64,000 bases of DNA from JAEYOM01 sp036260935 (GCA_036260935.1 DATALQ010000014.1:62001-126000); one strand, 5' to 3'; shown: positions 7,836-15,312, numbered from the stretch's first letter. Translations and numbers: made by a program. The notes: generated from the sequence alone by a model not told the origin.

Positions 7836-8828
7836 TTGCCGTTGGCAAATTTCAGAGAAATACTTTCGGATGCAAGGCATAACAAATATGCGGTTCCGTG
7901 CCTCATAGCGGGGAATATTGAAATGACGCTCGGGCAGATCATGGCGGCGGAAGAAAAGAGGTCTCCCGTAGTTATTGCGTTCCCGCCTCACGTTATGCCT
8001 GCAATACCGATAACATTATTTGTACCTTTTATAAAAAACGCAGCGGAACAGGCAAGTGTTCCAGTGGCAGTGGAGCTCGATCACGGATTTGAATTCAACG
8101 AAATAATGAGCTGCATCAAAGATGGGATATCCGCTGTAATGTACGACGGATCTGAACTTGATTATGAAGAAAATATAGACAAGACCAAAGAAATAGTCAA
8201 GATATCACATTCGTTGAATGTAAGTGTGGAAGCGGAATTGGGCTTCGTCGGAGGATCGATGTCGGATGACCCGGGGAAGGAAAGCAAAATGACCGATCCC
8301 GACAAGGTCGTCGATTTTGTATCGAGGACGGGCGTGGACGCCTTGGCGGTTTCGATTGGAAACATACATGGCAAGTACAGGAGCGAGCCGCGCCTTGACT
8401 TGCAGAGACTCAGGGAAATAAGCTCGAGGTCTGAGGTACCTCTTGTAATGCACGGCGGGTCGGGACTTACGGCAGCCGATTACAGGAATGTTGTTGAAAA
8501 CGGAATTTCCGATGTCCACTTTTATTCCTATCTTGCCGCCGGCGTTTGGCCGGAGCTCAAGAAAAGGACTGAAGAAATCGGCAGAGATCCCATATATCAT
8601 GAACTGATGAACTGGACCATTGAATATTACTTCAAAGCGGCCGGAAATGTTATCGATATGCTGAACAGTGCCAACAGGGCAAATATTGGCGCTGGAAAGT
8701 CAATATATTCGGATCTCATAAAGATATTCAAAAAACAAAATACAAACAAAACGAAGCCGGAAAATTTAAACTCCATTATTAGTGAAATCGTTGCTGAAGT
8801 ATTAAAAAACATGGAGGTCAGGAGGTAG
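7836..8828 (+). CDS. Class II (metal-dependent) ketose-phosphate aldolase with C-terminal encapsulation peptide
   Basis: TIM-barrel aldolase related to FbaA/GatY/KbaY, 330 residues. The zinc site is intact: ELDHG (Asp82, His83), VEAELG (Glu132/134), GNIHGKY (His178) and MHGGSG (His206). The usual KxNxxT substrate loop after GGSG is replaced by DVHFYSY (226-232), so its substrate probably differs from fructose bisphosphate. After a polar linker (KKQNTNKTKPEN) the last 21 residues form an amphipathic helix, SIISEIVAEVLKNM, of the kind that directs enzymes into bacterial microcompartments. Shell genes begin four bases later. It starts with TTG behind GGAAGGAG. I infer that it makes DHAP and a short aldehyde inside the shell. 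Confidence 0.87.
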   Translation: MPLANFREILSDARHNKYAVPCLIAGNIEMTLGQIMAAEEKRSPVVIAFPPHVMPAIPITLFVPFIKNAAEQASVPVAVELDHGFEFNEIMSCIKDGISAVMYDGSELDYEENIDKTKEIVKISHSLNVSVEAELGFVGGSMSDDPGKESKMTDPDKVVDFVSRTGVDALAVSIGNIHGKYRSEPRLDLQRLREISSRSEVPLVMHGGSGLTAADYRNVVENGISDVHFYSYLAAGVWPELKKRTEEIGRDPIYHELMNWTIEYYFKAAGNVIDMLNSANRANIGAGKSIYSDLIKIFKKQNTNKTKPENLNSIISEIVAEVLKNMEVRR

Positions 8829-8831
8829 TAT

Positions 8832-9113
8832 ATGAATAGTGATGCACTCGGAATGATAGAAACAAGGGGCTTTGTCGGTGCGGTTGAAGCTGCCGACGCA
8901 ATGGTGAAGGCAGCCAATGTAACGCTTATAGGATACAGGAAGGTCGGTGCAGGCCTCGTAACAGTTATGATAAAGGGTGATGTGGGAGCGGTAAAGGCTG
9001 CTACCGATGCCGGAGCTGTTGCCGCAGGCAACGTAGGAGAGGTAGTCTCGGTACATGTTATACCAAGGCCGCACGGAGACGTTGATTCAGCAATTTCCAT
9101 AATCTCGAAATAA
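8832..9113 (+). CDS. BMC-H hexameric microcompartment shell protein (PduA/PduJ type)
   Basis: Single BMC-domain protein of 93 residues that tiles shell facets as hexamers. It shows the canonical order: ALGMIETRGFVGAVEAADAM, an edge lysine (MVKAA), the pore loop KVGAGLVT and GEVVSVHVIPRPH. The pore loop reads GAG where PduA has GSG, so the pore-lining serine is alanine. AGGAGGTAGTAT precedes the ATG. It is packed between the aldolase and the second BMC-H gene, consistent with co-production of shell and cargo. Confidence 0.97.
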   Translation: MNSDALGMIETRGFVGAVEAADAMVKAANVTLIGYRKVGAGLVTVMIKGDVGAVKAATDAGAVAAGNVGEVVSVHVIPRPHGDVDSAISIISK

Positions 9114-9130
9114 TGAAGGGAGAAAACAAA

Positions 9131-9430
9131 ATGTCAGCAGAAGCATTGGGAATGGTAGAAACAAAGGGATTGGTAGGATGTATCGAAGCTTCGGATGCTA
9201 TGGTTAAGGCTGCGGATGTAATACTCGTCGGATATGAACAGATTGGCTCGGGCCTCGTGACGGCAGTCGTAAGAGGCGATGTCGCGGCGGTAAAGGCTGC
9301 GGTGGATGCGGGAAAGGAAGCCGCCCAGAGAGTTGGAGAGCTCGTATCTACACATGTAATACCGAGACCGCATGCGGATCTTGAGAAGATATTTCCTATA
9401 AGGGTACCGGTAAAAACAGCGGCAAAATAG
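9131..9430 (+). CDS. BMC-H hexameric microcompartment shell protein, second paralogue
   Basis: Second single-domain BMC-H protein, about 99 residues. Motifs are ALGMVETKGLVGCIEASDAM, edge lysine (MVKAA), pore loop QIGSGLVT and GELVSTHVIPRPHADLEK. It has the classic serine pore and a C-terminal extension (IFPIRVPVKTAAK) that the first paralogue lacks. ATG 9131 is chosen over the in-frame ATG 9113, because AAGGGAG lies between them and MSAEALG is the normal opening. Confidence 0.96.
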   Translation: MSAEALGMVETKGLVGCIEASDAMVKAADVILVGYEQIGSGLVTAVVRGDVAAVKAAVDAGKEAAQRVGELVSTHVIPRPHADLEKIFPIRVPVKTAAK

Positions 9431-9461
9431 CCTGCTTTAGCGAATAAAGAGAGGAATACCT

Positions 9462-9755
9462 ATGATAATAGCCAGGATAACCGGAACAGTAGTATGTACA
9501 CAAAAGGACAAAAGCCTTGTCGGTAAAAAAATGCTGGTTGTCCAGCCGGTTAAAATAATGGATCAGAGCGATTCGGGAAGCCCTTTTGTTGCTTTGGATA
9601 CCATTGGAGCGGGCATAGGCGAGATTGTCATGGTTGTCGGCGGCAGCTCCGCACGTATGGCGGAAGGCTTTTCAACCGTTCCCGTAGATCAGAGTATCGT
9701 TGCGATAATCGATACGATCGAGGTGGAAGGAAAGCAAATATTTAAGAAGCATTAG
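9462..9755 (+). CDS. BMC-P pentameric vertex protein (EutN/CcmL/PduN type), first of three
   Basis: EutN_CcmL-family protein of 97 residues that caps shell vertices as pentamers. It shows the family order ARITGTVVCTQKDKSL, KKMLVVQPV, FVALDTIGAGIGEIVMVV and a late VDQSIVAIIDTIE. GAGAGGAATACCT precedes the ATG. It lies between the BMC-H pair and the aldehyde dehydrogenase. A longer acidic loop (IMDQSDSGSP) distinguishes it from the other two vertex proteins downstream. Confidence 0.95.
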   Translation: MIIARITGTVVCTQKDKSLVGKKMLVVQPVKIMDQSDSGSPFVALDTIGAGIGEIVMVVGGSSARMAEGFSTVPVDQSIVAIIDTIEVEGKQIFKKH

Positions 9756-9766
9756 GGGGTCTTCAG

Positions 9767-11200
9767 GTGGAAATAGACAGGAACAATATAGAGTCCATCG
9801 TTCAGGAGATTTTAACCGAATTGTCCAGGAATAAAACCTCTGAAACATGTAATACGGCGGGAAATAGCGGCTGTAATACGGCAGACGGCGTTTTCAACAG
9901 CATGGACGAGGCAATAGAGGCCGCATATAAGGCCCAGCAGGAACTCGTTCAGATTTCAATCGACAAAAGAAAAGCCATCATCAGCGCAATAAGGGAAGCC
10001 GTACTCGCAAATGTGGATGCAATTGCCAAAATGGCTGTTGATGAGACCAAACTTGGAAAAATTGAAGACAAGGTTCAGAAAAACACTCTTGCAGCCCGCA
10101 AGACTCCCGGCGTCGAAGATATCGAGCCAAGGGCGTATACGGGAGACAGCGGGTTCACATTGGTAGAGAGGGCGCCGTATGGAGTGATAGGAGCAATCAC
10201 CCCGTCCACAAACCCCAGTGAGACTGTAATATGCAATTCCATAGGAATGATTGCCGCAGGCAACAGTGTTGTATTCAACTGCCATCCGGGTGCGAAAAAG
10301 GTCACCATATTTACGATCCGGATTATTAACAAGGCCATTGCCGAAGCCGGCGGGCCGCGCAACTTGCTTTGCGCAGTCGGTGAGCCGACGCTGGAAACAG
10401 GGAAAATACTCATGTCGCATCCTAAAATAAGGCTGCTGGTTGTGACAGGGGGGCCTGAAATAGTAAGAGTAGCAATGAATTCAGGCAAAAAGGTCATTGC
10501 CGCGGGACCGGGAAACCCGCCGGTGGTCGTCGATGAAACGGCGGATATACAGCAGGCTGCCAAAGACATAGTCGATGGGGCGGCGTTTGACAACAATGTA
10601 TTATGTATAGCGGAGAAAGAGGTTTTTGCAGTAGAGAGCATTGCCGACAGGCTTACGGAGGCAATGATCAAAAACGGCTCGTTCATGCTGTCGAACAGCC
10701 AGCTTGAAAAGCTTATGCCCGTCATCAGCGCGAAAAATAAAGACGGAGTTCTGATGCCAAATAAAAAATACGTCGGAAGAGATGTTGGAGAAATCCTGGC
10801 TGAAATCGGCATAAGGGTTCCAGCTGATAAAAGACTGGCCATAGCCGAGGTTCCCGGGAATCATCCGCTTGTCTATATGGAGCAGCTGATGCCCGTACTT
10901 CCGATCGTAAGAGTGAAAAATGTTGACGAAGCCATAGACGAAGCATTTAAGGCTGAGCAGGGAAATTATCATACGGCGATGATGCATTCCACAAACGTCC
11001 GGAACTTAAGCAGAATGGCCCGGAAGATGAATACAAGCATTTTTGTAAAAAACGGTCCGTCATATGCGGGACTTGGAATGCTTGGCGAGGGCTACGCCAC
11101 CTTTACAATTGCAAGCCCTACGGGCGAGGGCCTTACATCTCCGTTCAGCTTTACGAGGCAGAGAAGATGTGTACTGAAGGATCAGTTCAGGATCGTATGA
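9767..11200 (+). CDS. CoA-acylating aldehyde dehydrogenase (PduP/EutE type) with N-terminal encapsulation peptide
   Basis: Core metabolosome enzyme of 477 residues that oxidises an aldehyde to acyl-CoA with NAD+. The N-terminus carries an encapsulation helix (NNIESIVQEILTELSRN) followed by a Cys/Asn/Gly-rich linker, as in PduP. The catalytic cysteine is Cys280 in AAFDNNVLCIAEKEV. Further family motifs are GAITPSTNPSETVICNS and the C-terminal GPSYAGLGMLGEG. It starts with GTG behind GGGGGTCTTCAG, 11 bases after the vertex protein gene. The aldehyde would come from the encapsulated aldolase; the family cannot tell acetaldehyde, glycolaldehyde and lactaldehyde apart by inspection. Confidence 0.95.
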   Translation: MEIDRNNIESIVQEILTELSRNKTSETCNTAGNSGCNTADGVFNSMDEAIEAAYKAQQELVQISIDKRKAIISAIREAVLANVDAIAKMAVDETKLGKIEDKVQKNTLAARKTPGVEDIEPRAYTGDSGFTLVERAPYGVIGAITPSTNPSETVICNSIGMIAAGNSVVFNCHPGAKKVTIFTIRIINKAIAEAGGPRNLLCAVGEPTLETGKILMSHPKIRLLVVTGGPEIVRVAMNSGKKVIAAGPGNPPVVVDETADIQQAAKDIVDGAAFDNNVLCIAEKEVFAVESIADRLTEAMIKNGSFMLSNSQLEKLMPVISAKNKDGVLMPNKKYVGRDVGEILAEIGIRVPADKRLAIAEVPGNHPLVYMEQLMPVLPIVRVKNVDEAIDEAFKAEQGNYHTAMMHSTNVRNLSRMARKMNTSIFVKNGPSYAGLGMLGEGYATFTIASPTGEGLTSPFSFTRQRRCVLKDQFRIV

Positions 11201-11234
11201 TGTGTGATATTCCGGTACGGATCGAGGATAAACG

Positions 11235-11885
11235 ATGGATGATACATTATCTTTAAGAAAAGAAATAGAGTCTGCAGTAAAACTCTATATTAAGGCAAAC
11301 CTTTCACAATACTCTCTGGTTCCGGTCGGAATATCAAACAGGCATATACACCTGTCGCAGCAGCACATTAATGCTTTATTCGGAGAAGGGTACCAGATGA
11401 GCGAACTCTTCAAGCTTTCTCAAACAGGCCAGTATGCGGCCAAAGAGACCGTGACGCTCATAGGAGTCAAGGGGGCAATAGAAGGGGTTCGGATACTGGG
11501 CCCTGCAAGAACCCAAACCCAGGCGGAGATCCTCATGAGCGATACCTTCAGACTCGGAATAAAAGCGCCTGTCAGGGATTCGGGCGATCTCGGCGATACC
11601 CCCGGTATTACAATACTCGGGCCCCGCGGGATAGTCAATACCGACTCCGGAGTGATAGTAGCAAAAAGGCATATCCACTTAAGCTGTTCTGAAGCCGAAA
11701 GCCTGGCGCTCAGCGACAGGGACGAATTGCGGGTCCGTATAGGAGGCGACAGGGGGTTGGTGTTCGATAAGGTGCTCGTCAGAGTGCACTCCTCGTTCAA
11801 CGCCGAATTTCACGTCGACATGGATGAAGCCAACGCGGCAGGAATACAAAAGGGAGATATCGTCCAAATAGAAAAAATATGTTGA
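11235..11885 (+). CDS. pduL: Phosphate acyltransferase, PduL type
   Basis: PduL-type phosphotransacylase of 216 residues that converts acyl-CoA and phosphate to acyl phosphate and free CoA. It recycles CoA inside the shell and gives a precursor for ATP synthesis. Two domains carry the zinc-site motifs VGISNRHIHLS and AKRHIHLS, with a third conserved part FNAEFHVDMDEANA. The first 24 residues (TLSLRKEIESAVKLYIKANL) could form an encapsulation helix, but the match is weaker than in neighbouring proteins. GAGGATAAACG precedes the ATG. No acetate/propionate kinase is in the operon, so a housekeeping kinase must finish the pathway. Confidence 0.95.
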   Translation: MDDTLSLRKEIESAVKLYIKANLSQYSLVPVGISNRHIHLSQQHINALFGEGYQMSELFKLSQTGQYAAKETVTLIGVKGAIEGVRILGPARTQTQAEILMSDTFRLGIKAPVRDSGDLGDTPGITILGPRGIVNTDSGVIVAKRHIHLSCSEAESLALSDRDELRVRIGGDRGLVFDKVLVRVHSSFNAEFHVDMDEANAAGIQKGDIVQIEKIC

Positions 11886-11906
11886 CATAAAACGGGGGTA
11901 TCGGTA

Positions 11907-12680
11907 TTGGACGAACAACAGCTTTCCGCGATTATTGCAGAAGTATTAAAAAGGCTTAATACTGGCGACAGTATTAAGAGCCGCAATAAAGCACTGGTTA
12001 TAATGCCGGATTTCAACAGTTTCCAGGCGCTGGAGGATTTTCAGGAACACACCTGCGGGTTTGAAGCAGATCTGCTTACCAGACGGGAAAATGCAGGTTT
12101 GGCTGCCAATAAAGGTTTTGCACGGGTCTATGCCGTGGAAGACCTTTGTGCCGATTTAAACGAATGGGTCGGACAATTCGAGAAAGTATTGGTCCCATAC
12201 CCTTCATTAAAAATGATATCTGAAATCGCTCACATTATTTTGGAAGACAGGTTTACGGAGGTTGTTTTCTCCTCGCTCCAGGAAGGTAAAAGCGTCCTGG
12301 CGGGCCCGACGGAGGATGAGCATAATTTCAAAAACCTTTCCAATGCTTTGAAGTGCGAGATACGAAAGCTTACGGCAAAAATGAAGGATTTCGGCATAGA
12401 GCAAATACCGCCAAAGAACAGGCAGGATGGAGACAGGCCGAAAGCATGTGTCGCGGCATCGCAAATTACGCAGCCGGGAACGACGCTGCCGCAGACAGGT
12501 ATATCACATCAAGCCCGGGTTGGAAAGGTCATCTCGTTACAGGATGCCGTGGCTTTAGCAAAAACCTCCGGGGAGATACGCATAAATAAAGGCACCGTGG
12601 TTACTCCGCTCGCAATGGACTATTTCAGGGAAAAGAAAATATCTGTAAAGCACAGTGATCAGAATCGAAACGATATGTAA
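11907..12680 (+). CDS. Microcompartment-associated flavoprotein-like protein with PduM-like C-terminal tail
   Basis: Protein of 257 residues with three recognisable parts. The N-terminus (LSAIIAEVLKRLNTG) is an encapsulation-type helix. The middle resembles the flavin-binding fold of 4'-phosphopantothenoylcysteine decarboxylase, with VLVPYPSLKMISEIA followed by GKSVLAGP in the expected order. The C-terminus (GEIRINKGTVVTPLAMDYF) resembles the end of PduM and other BMC-associated proteins of unclear role. It starts with TTG behind ACGGGGG. It is almost certainly a compartment component, but no reaction can be assigned; flavin binding is inference from fold resemblance. Confidence 0.72.
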   Translation: MDEQQLSAIIAEVLKRLNTGDSIKSRNKALVIMPDFNSFQALEDFQEHTCGFEADLLTRRENAGLAANKGFARVYAVEDLCADLNEWVGQFEKVLVPYPSLKMISEIAHIILEDRFTEVVFSSLQEGKSVLAGPTEDEHNFKNLSNALKCEIRKLTAKMKDFGIEQIPPKNRQDGDRPKACVAASQITQPGTTLPQTGISHQARVGKVISLQDAVALAKTSGEIRINKGTVVTPLAMDYFREKKISVKHSDQNRNDM

Positions 12681-12713
12681 AACCGGATTTGCCGGATAAA
12701 TGGGGGGCGGAAT

Positions 12714-12998
12714 ATGTTTTACGGAAAGGTTATAGGAACGGTTGTTGCCACCCAGAAGGATCAAAGGCTTTCGGGACATAAGCTGCTTGTCGTCCAGAAG
12801 ATCGATTACGAGGGAGGCATCGAGGGTGAGCCGATAATTGCGGTCGATTATGTGCAGGCCGGGGTTGGCGATATAGTTTTCCTCGCGAAAAGCAAGGACT
12901 CGGTATTTCCCCTCAAGGAGAGAAACGCACCGATAGATGCCGGCATCGTAGGCATTATAGATTATATCAGGGCAGTTGATGAAAAACAGGAGAAATGA
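12714..12998 (+). CDS. BMC-P pentameric vertex protein, second of three
   Basis: EutN_CcmL-family protein of 94 residues. It opens MFYGKVIGTVVATQKDQRL, continues GHKLLVVQKIDY, has the glycine turn VDYVQAGVGDIVFLA and closes APIDAGIVGIIDYI. GGGGGGCGG precedes the ATG. Its stop (12996-12998) lies one base before the next vertex gene, so translation is coupled. It differs from the first vertex protein in the loop after strand two (EGGIEGEP), which may let the three form mixed or distinct pentamers. Confidence 0.95.
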   Translation: MFYGKVIGTVVATQKDQRLSGHKLLVVQKIDYEGGIEGEPIIAVDYVQAGVGDIVFLAKSKDSVFPLKERNAPIDAGIVGIIDYIRAVDEKQEK

Positions 12999-12999
12999 A

Positions 13000-13266
13000 A
13001 TGTTTATCGGCAGGGTGATAGGTGTAATTGTTTCAACAAGCAAGGAAGAAAGCCTGAGAGGCCATAAGCTTCTGATAGTTCAGGATATTAGTGAAAAAGG
13101 TACGAAAAAATCACTCATAGCCCTGGACTCCGTAGGGGCAGGCATGGGAGAGACCGTGCTGGTGGTACACGACGGCGGAGCCGCCAGGCAGGCGGTACGT
13201 TCGAAGGATGCTCCGATCAATGCCGCAATTGTAGGTATTGTCGATCATCCGGAACAATTTGAATGA
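13000..13266 (+). CDS. BMC-P pentameric vertex protein, third of three
   Basis: EutN_CcmL-family protein of 88 residues. It opens MFIGRVIGVIVSTSKEESL, continues GHKLLIVQDISEKG, has LDSVGAGMGETVLVV and ends NAAIVGIVDHPE. The in-frame TTG at 12976 would add nine residues from within the previous gene. ATG 13000 is preferred because AGGAG (12988-12992) precedes it and the family begins MxxGxV. Three vertex paralogues in one operon is more than geometry requires and suggests regulated or mixed vertices. Confidence 0.95.
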   Translation: MFIGRVIGVIVSTSKEESLRGHKLLIVQDISEKGTKKSLIALDSVGAGMGETVLVVHDGGAARQAVRSKDAPINAAIVGIVDHPEQFE

Positions 13267-13275
13267 GGTGGTTTT

Positions 13276-14424
13276 TTGAACAGCGAATGCTCCTGGTACT
13301 ATATGCCCCGCACTACGCTCATCGGCGCGGGCGCCGTTAAAAAAACGGGTGAAGAGCTGAAGAGCAGAGGCGTAAGAAAAAGCTTGGTCGTAACGGATAA
13401 ATTTATGGCAGCCTCATCTGTCATGGGAATAATTAAAGAAGTTCTGGACGGCTCGAATATCTGTACGTCGGTTTTCAGCAGGGTAGAACCGAATCCGACC
13501 ATGTCCCAGGTCTCCGAAGGGGTAAAGGTATTCATTGAGGAGAACTGTGATTCGATTATTTCGCTCGGAGGAGGCAGTCCGCACGACTGTGCAAAGGCAA
13601 TCAAGCTTACGCTGCTGGACGGCGGGCTGACAAGTCTGGACACTGTCCCGCTGATGGCCGTCAACACCACGGCAGGTACGGCAAGCGAGATCACGAGGTT
13701 TGCCATAATAACCGATACGGATAAGCATCAGAAGCTGTCGATCATTGATGAACGGGCAATTCCCGATATAGCCGTAGACGACCCGGGGTTAATGGTCGGC
13801 ATGCCCGCGGGACTGACCGCCGCAACCGGTATGGATGCTTTGACGCACGCTGTGGAGGCGTTTGTCGCAAAGGGCAGGAACCCGATTACTGATTGTACTT
13901 CGATAAAGGCTATAGAACTTATAAATAAATATTTACTGAGAGCTTATAGAAAAGGCGATGACATGGAAGCGAGGGACGGTATGGTATATGCTCAATATCT
14001 GGCGGGCATGGCGTTTTCAAATTCCGGACTCGGGCTTGCACACGCTATGGCGCATCAATTGGGCGGCATCTACAATCTGCCTCATGGACTCTGCAATGCA
14101 ATATTGCTGCCATATGTCGTCACTTTTAATTTAGATTGCTGTTACAAGGATTATGCGCATATCGCAAGATCAATCGGCATATGTTCCCCGGCTTTGCCCG
14201 ATAGGACTGCTGCCAGAGCTTTCGTGAGATATATTGCAAAGCTTGACAGGGAGCTTGCGATGCCGAAAAAGACAAAAGAACTCGGCGTACGGCCGGACGA
14301 CTTTAAAAAACTGGCCGGCATGGCTATGGCTGATCCATCGCTTAAAATGAATCCTGTCGATGCAGATGAGCAAAATATTATCGGATTGTATGAAAACTCG
14401 TACGAAGGCAGGCTTGAGACTTAG
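13276..14424 (+). CDS. Iron-containing alcohol dehydrogenase (PduQ/FucO/DhaT type)
   Basis: Group III metal-dependent alcohol dehydrogenase of 382 residues. It has the NAD-binding motif GGGSPHDCAKAI, TTAGTASEIT, and metal-site segments GMDALTHAVEAF, GLAHAMAHQLGG and NLPHGLCNA. In metabolosomes such enzymes reduce part of the aldehyde to alcohol and so regenerate NAD+ for the acylating dehydrogenase; that role fits here. It starts with TTG behind GAGGTGG, ten bases after a vertex protein gene. No obvious encapsulation helix is seen at either end, so location inside the shell is uncertain. Confidence 0.93.
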   Translation: MNSECSWYYMPRTTLIGAGAVKKTGEELKSRGVRKSLVVTDKFMAASSVMGIIKEVLDGSNICTSVFSRVEPNPTMSQVSEGVKVFIEENCDSIISLGGGSPHDCAKAIKLTLLDGGLTSLDTVPLMAVNTTAGTASEITRFAIITDTDKHQKLSIIDERAIPDIAVDDPGLMVGMPAGLTAATGMDALTHAVEAFVAKGRNPITDCTSIKAIELINKYLLRAYRKGDDMEARDGMVYAQYLAGMAFSNSGLGLAHAMAHQLGGIYNLPHGLCNAILLPYVVTFNLDCCYKDYAHIARSIGICSPALPDRTAARAFVRYIAKLDRELAMPKKTKELGVRPDDFKKLAGMAMADPSLKMNPVDADEQNIIGLYENSYEGRLET

Positions 14425-14445
14425 TATATATGGGGGTGTGAAGCT

Positions 14446-15231
14446 TTGAAAGGAATCTGGCTTGGTACAAACTGGAAGATGCATAAATCGCTGGAGGAGG
14501 GAATCGCTTACTCCAAAAGCCTTATCGAACTTACAAAAGATGTGAATAAAAATATCACATTCTTTATAATACCGCCGTATACATCACTATGGCCTATAAA
14601 GGATGTTCTTGGAGACTCGGGGATAAAGCTTGGAGCCCAGAGCTCACATTGGGAAGACCAGGGAGCATACACAGGGGAAATCTCTCCCATGATGCTTGCG
14701 GAAATTGGAATCGATATAGTGGAATTGGGCCATTCGGAAAGAAGGCAGTACTATAATGAAAATGATGCGGATATCAATAAAAAGGCCCATGCAGTGCTCA
14801 AGTACGGTATGAAGCCGCTGATATGCGTCGGAGAAAATATAGCGCAGAAAAGCTATGGGATCGCGCAGGAAACGATTGAATCGCAGATGAAGGTCTGTTT
14901 GTCCGGCATATCGACAGAAAATGCCGCGAATGTAATGATAGCTTACGAGCCTGTATGGGCTATAGGCGAAAACGGTATTCCTGCCGATGCTGAACATGTT
15001 TCTTTTATTCATGATACGATAAGAAACGTCCTCAAAGACAAATATGGGGCAATAGGCGATGAAATCCCGATTCTTTACGGCGGGAGCGTAAATGAAAAGA
15101 ACAGCATGGAATACCTGATGCTGCCCAATGTCAACGGTCTGTTCATAGGCCGGGCGGCATGGGATCTGACCCGGTTCAGAAAAATAATATCGGACGCGGA
15201 TAAAAATACCACGAGCGCCCGCCACTTTTGA
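14446..15231 (+). CDS. Triosephosphate-isomerase-family sugar-phosphate isomerase, EryH-like
   Basis: TIM-family barrel of 261 residues with the full catalytic set: Asn9 and Lys11 in GTNWKMHK, His96 in ELGHSERRQ, and Glu168 in AYEPVWAIG. The phosphate-gripping loop reads AIGENGIPA instead of the near-universal AIGTGK, and the late motif is GLFIGRAAWD rather than GALVGGASL. From memory these match the EryH branch, which interconverts erythrulose 1- and 4-phosphates in erythritol catabolism. It is therefore probably not the housekeeping glycolytic enzyme, though handling DHAP from the aldolase remains possible. It starts with TTG behind GGGGGTGTG and is the last gene before a terminator. Confidence 0.83.
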   Translation: MKGIWLGTNWKMHKSLEEGIAYSKSLIELTKDVNKNITFFIIPPYTSLWPIKDVLGDSGIKLGAQSSHWEDQGAYTGEISPMMLAEIGIDIVELGHSERRQYYNENDADINKKAHAVLKYGMKPLICVGENIAQKSYGIAQETIESQMKVCLSGISTENAANVMIAYEPVWAIGENGIPADAEHVSFIHDTIRNVLKDKYGAIGDEIPILYGGSVNEKNSMEYLMLPNVNGLFIGRAAWDLTRFRKIISDADKNTTSARHF

Positions 15232-15312
15232 ACAAGACTCCGCAAAGCTTATTGCGCCAGCACATAAGCTACATTATCATGCTGCGCAGCAACTAGCTAT
15301 GTTCCATAAATA

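Noticed and set aside
7836..8828. Housekeeping fructose-bisphosphate aldolase
   Set aside because: The KxNxxT loop is missing, an encapsulation helix is present and the gene adjoins shell genes.
10075..10842. Long minus-strand open frame within the aldehyde dehydrogenase gene
   Set aside because: It has low-complexity Ser/Ala/Thr composition typical of an antisense shadow of a conserved gene.
14446..15231. Housekeeping glycolytic triosephosphate isomerase
   Set aside because: Loop 6 reads AIGENG rather than AIGTGK, and the gene is isolated from gap/pgk/eno; an operon-specific isomerase is more likely.
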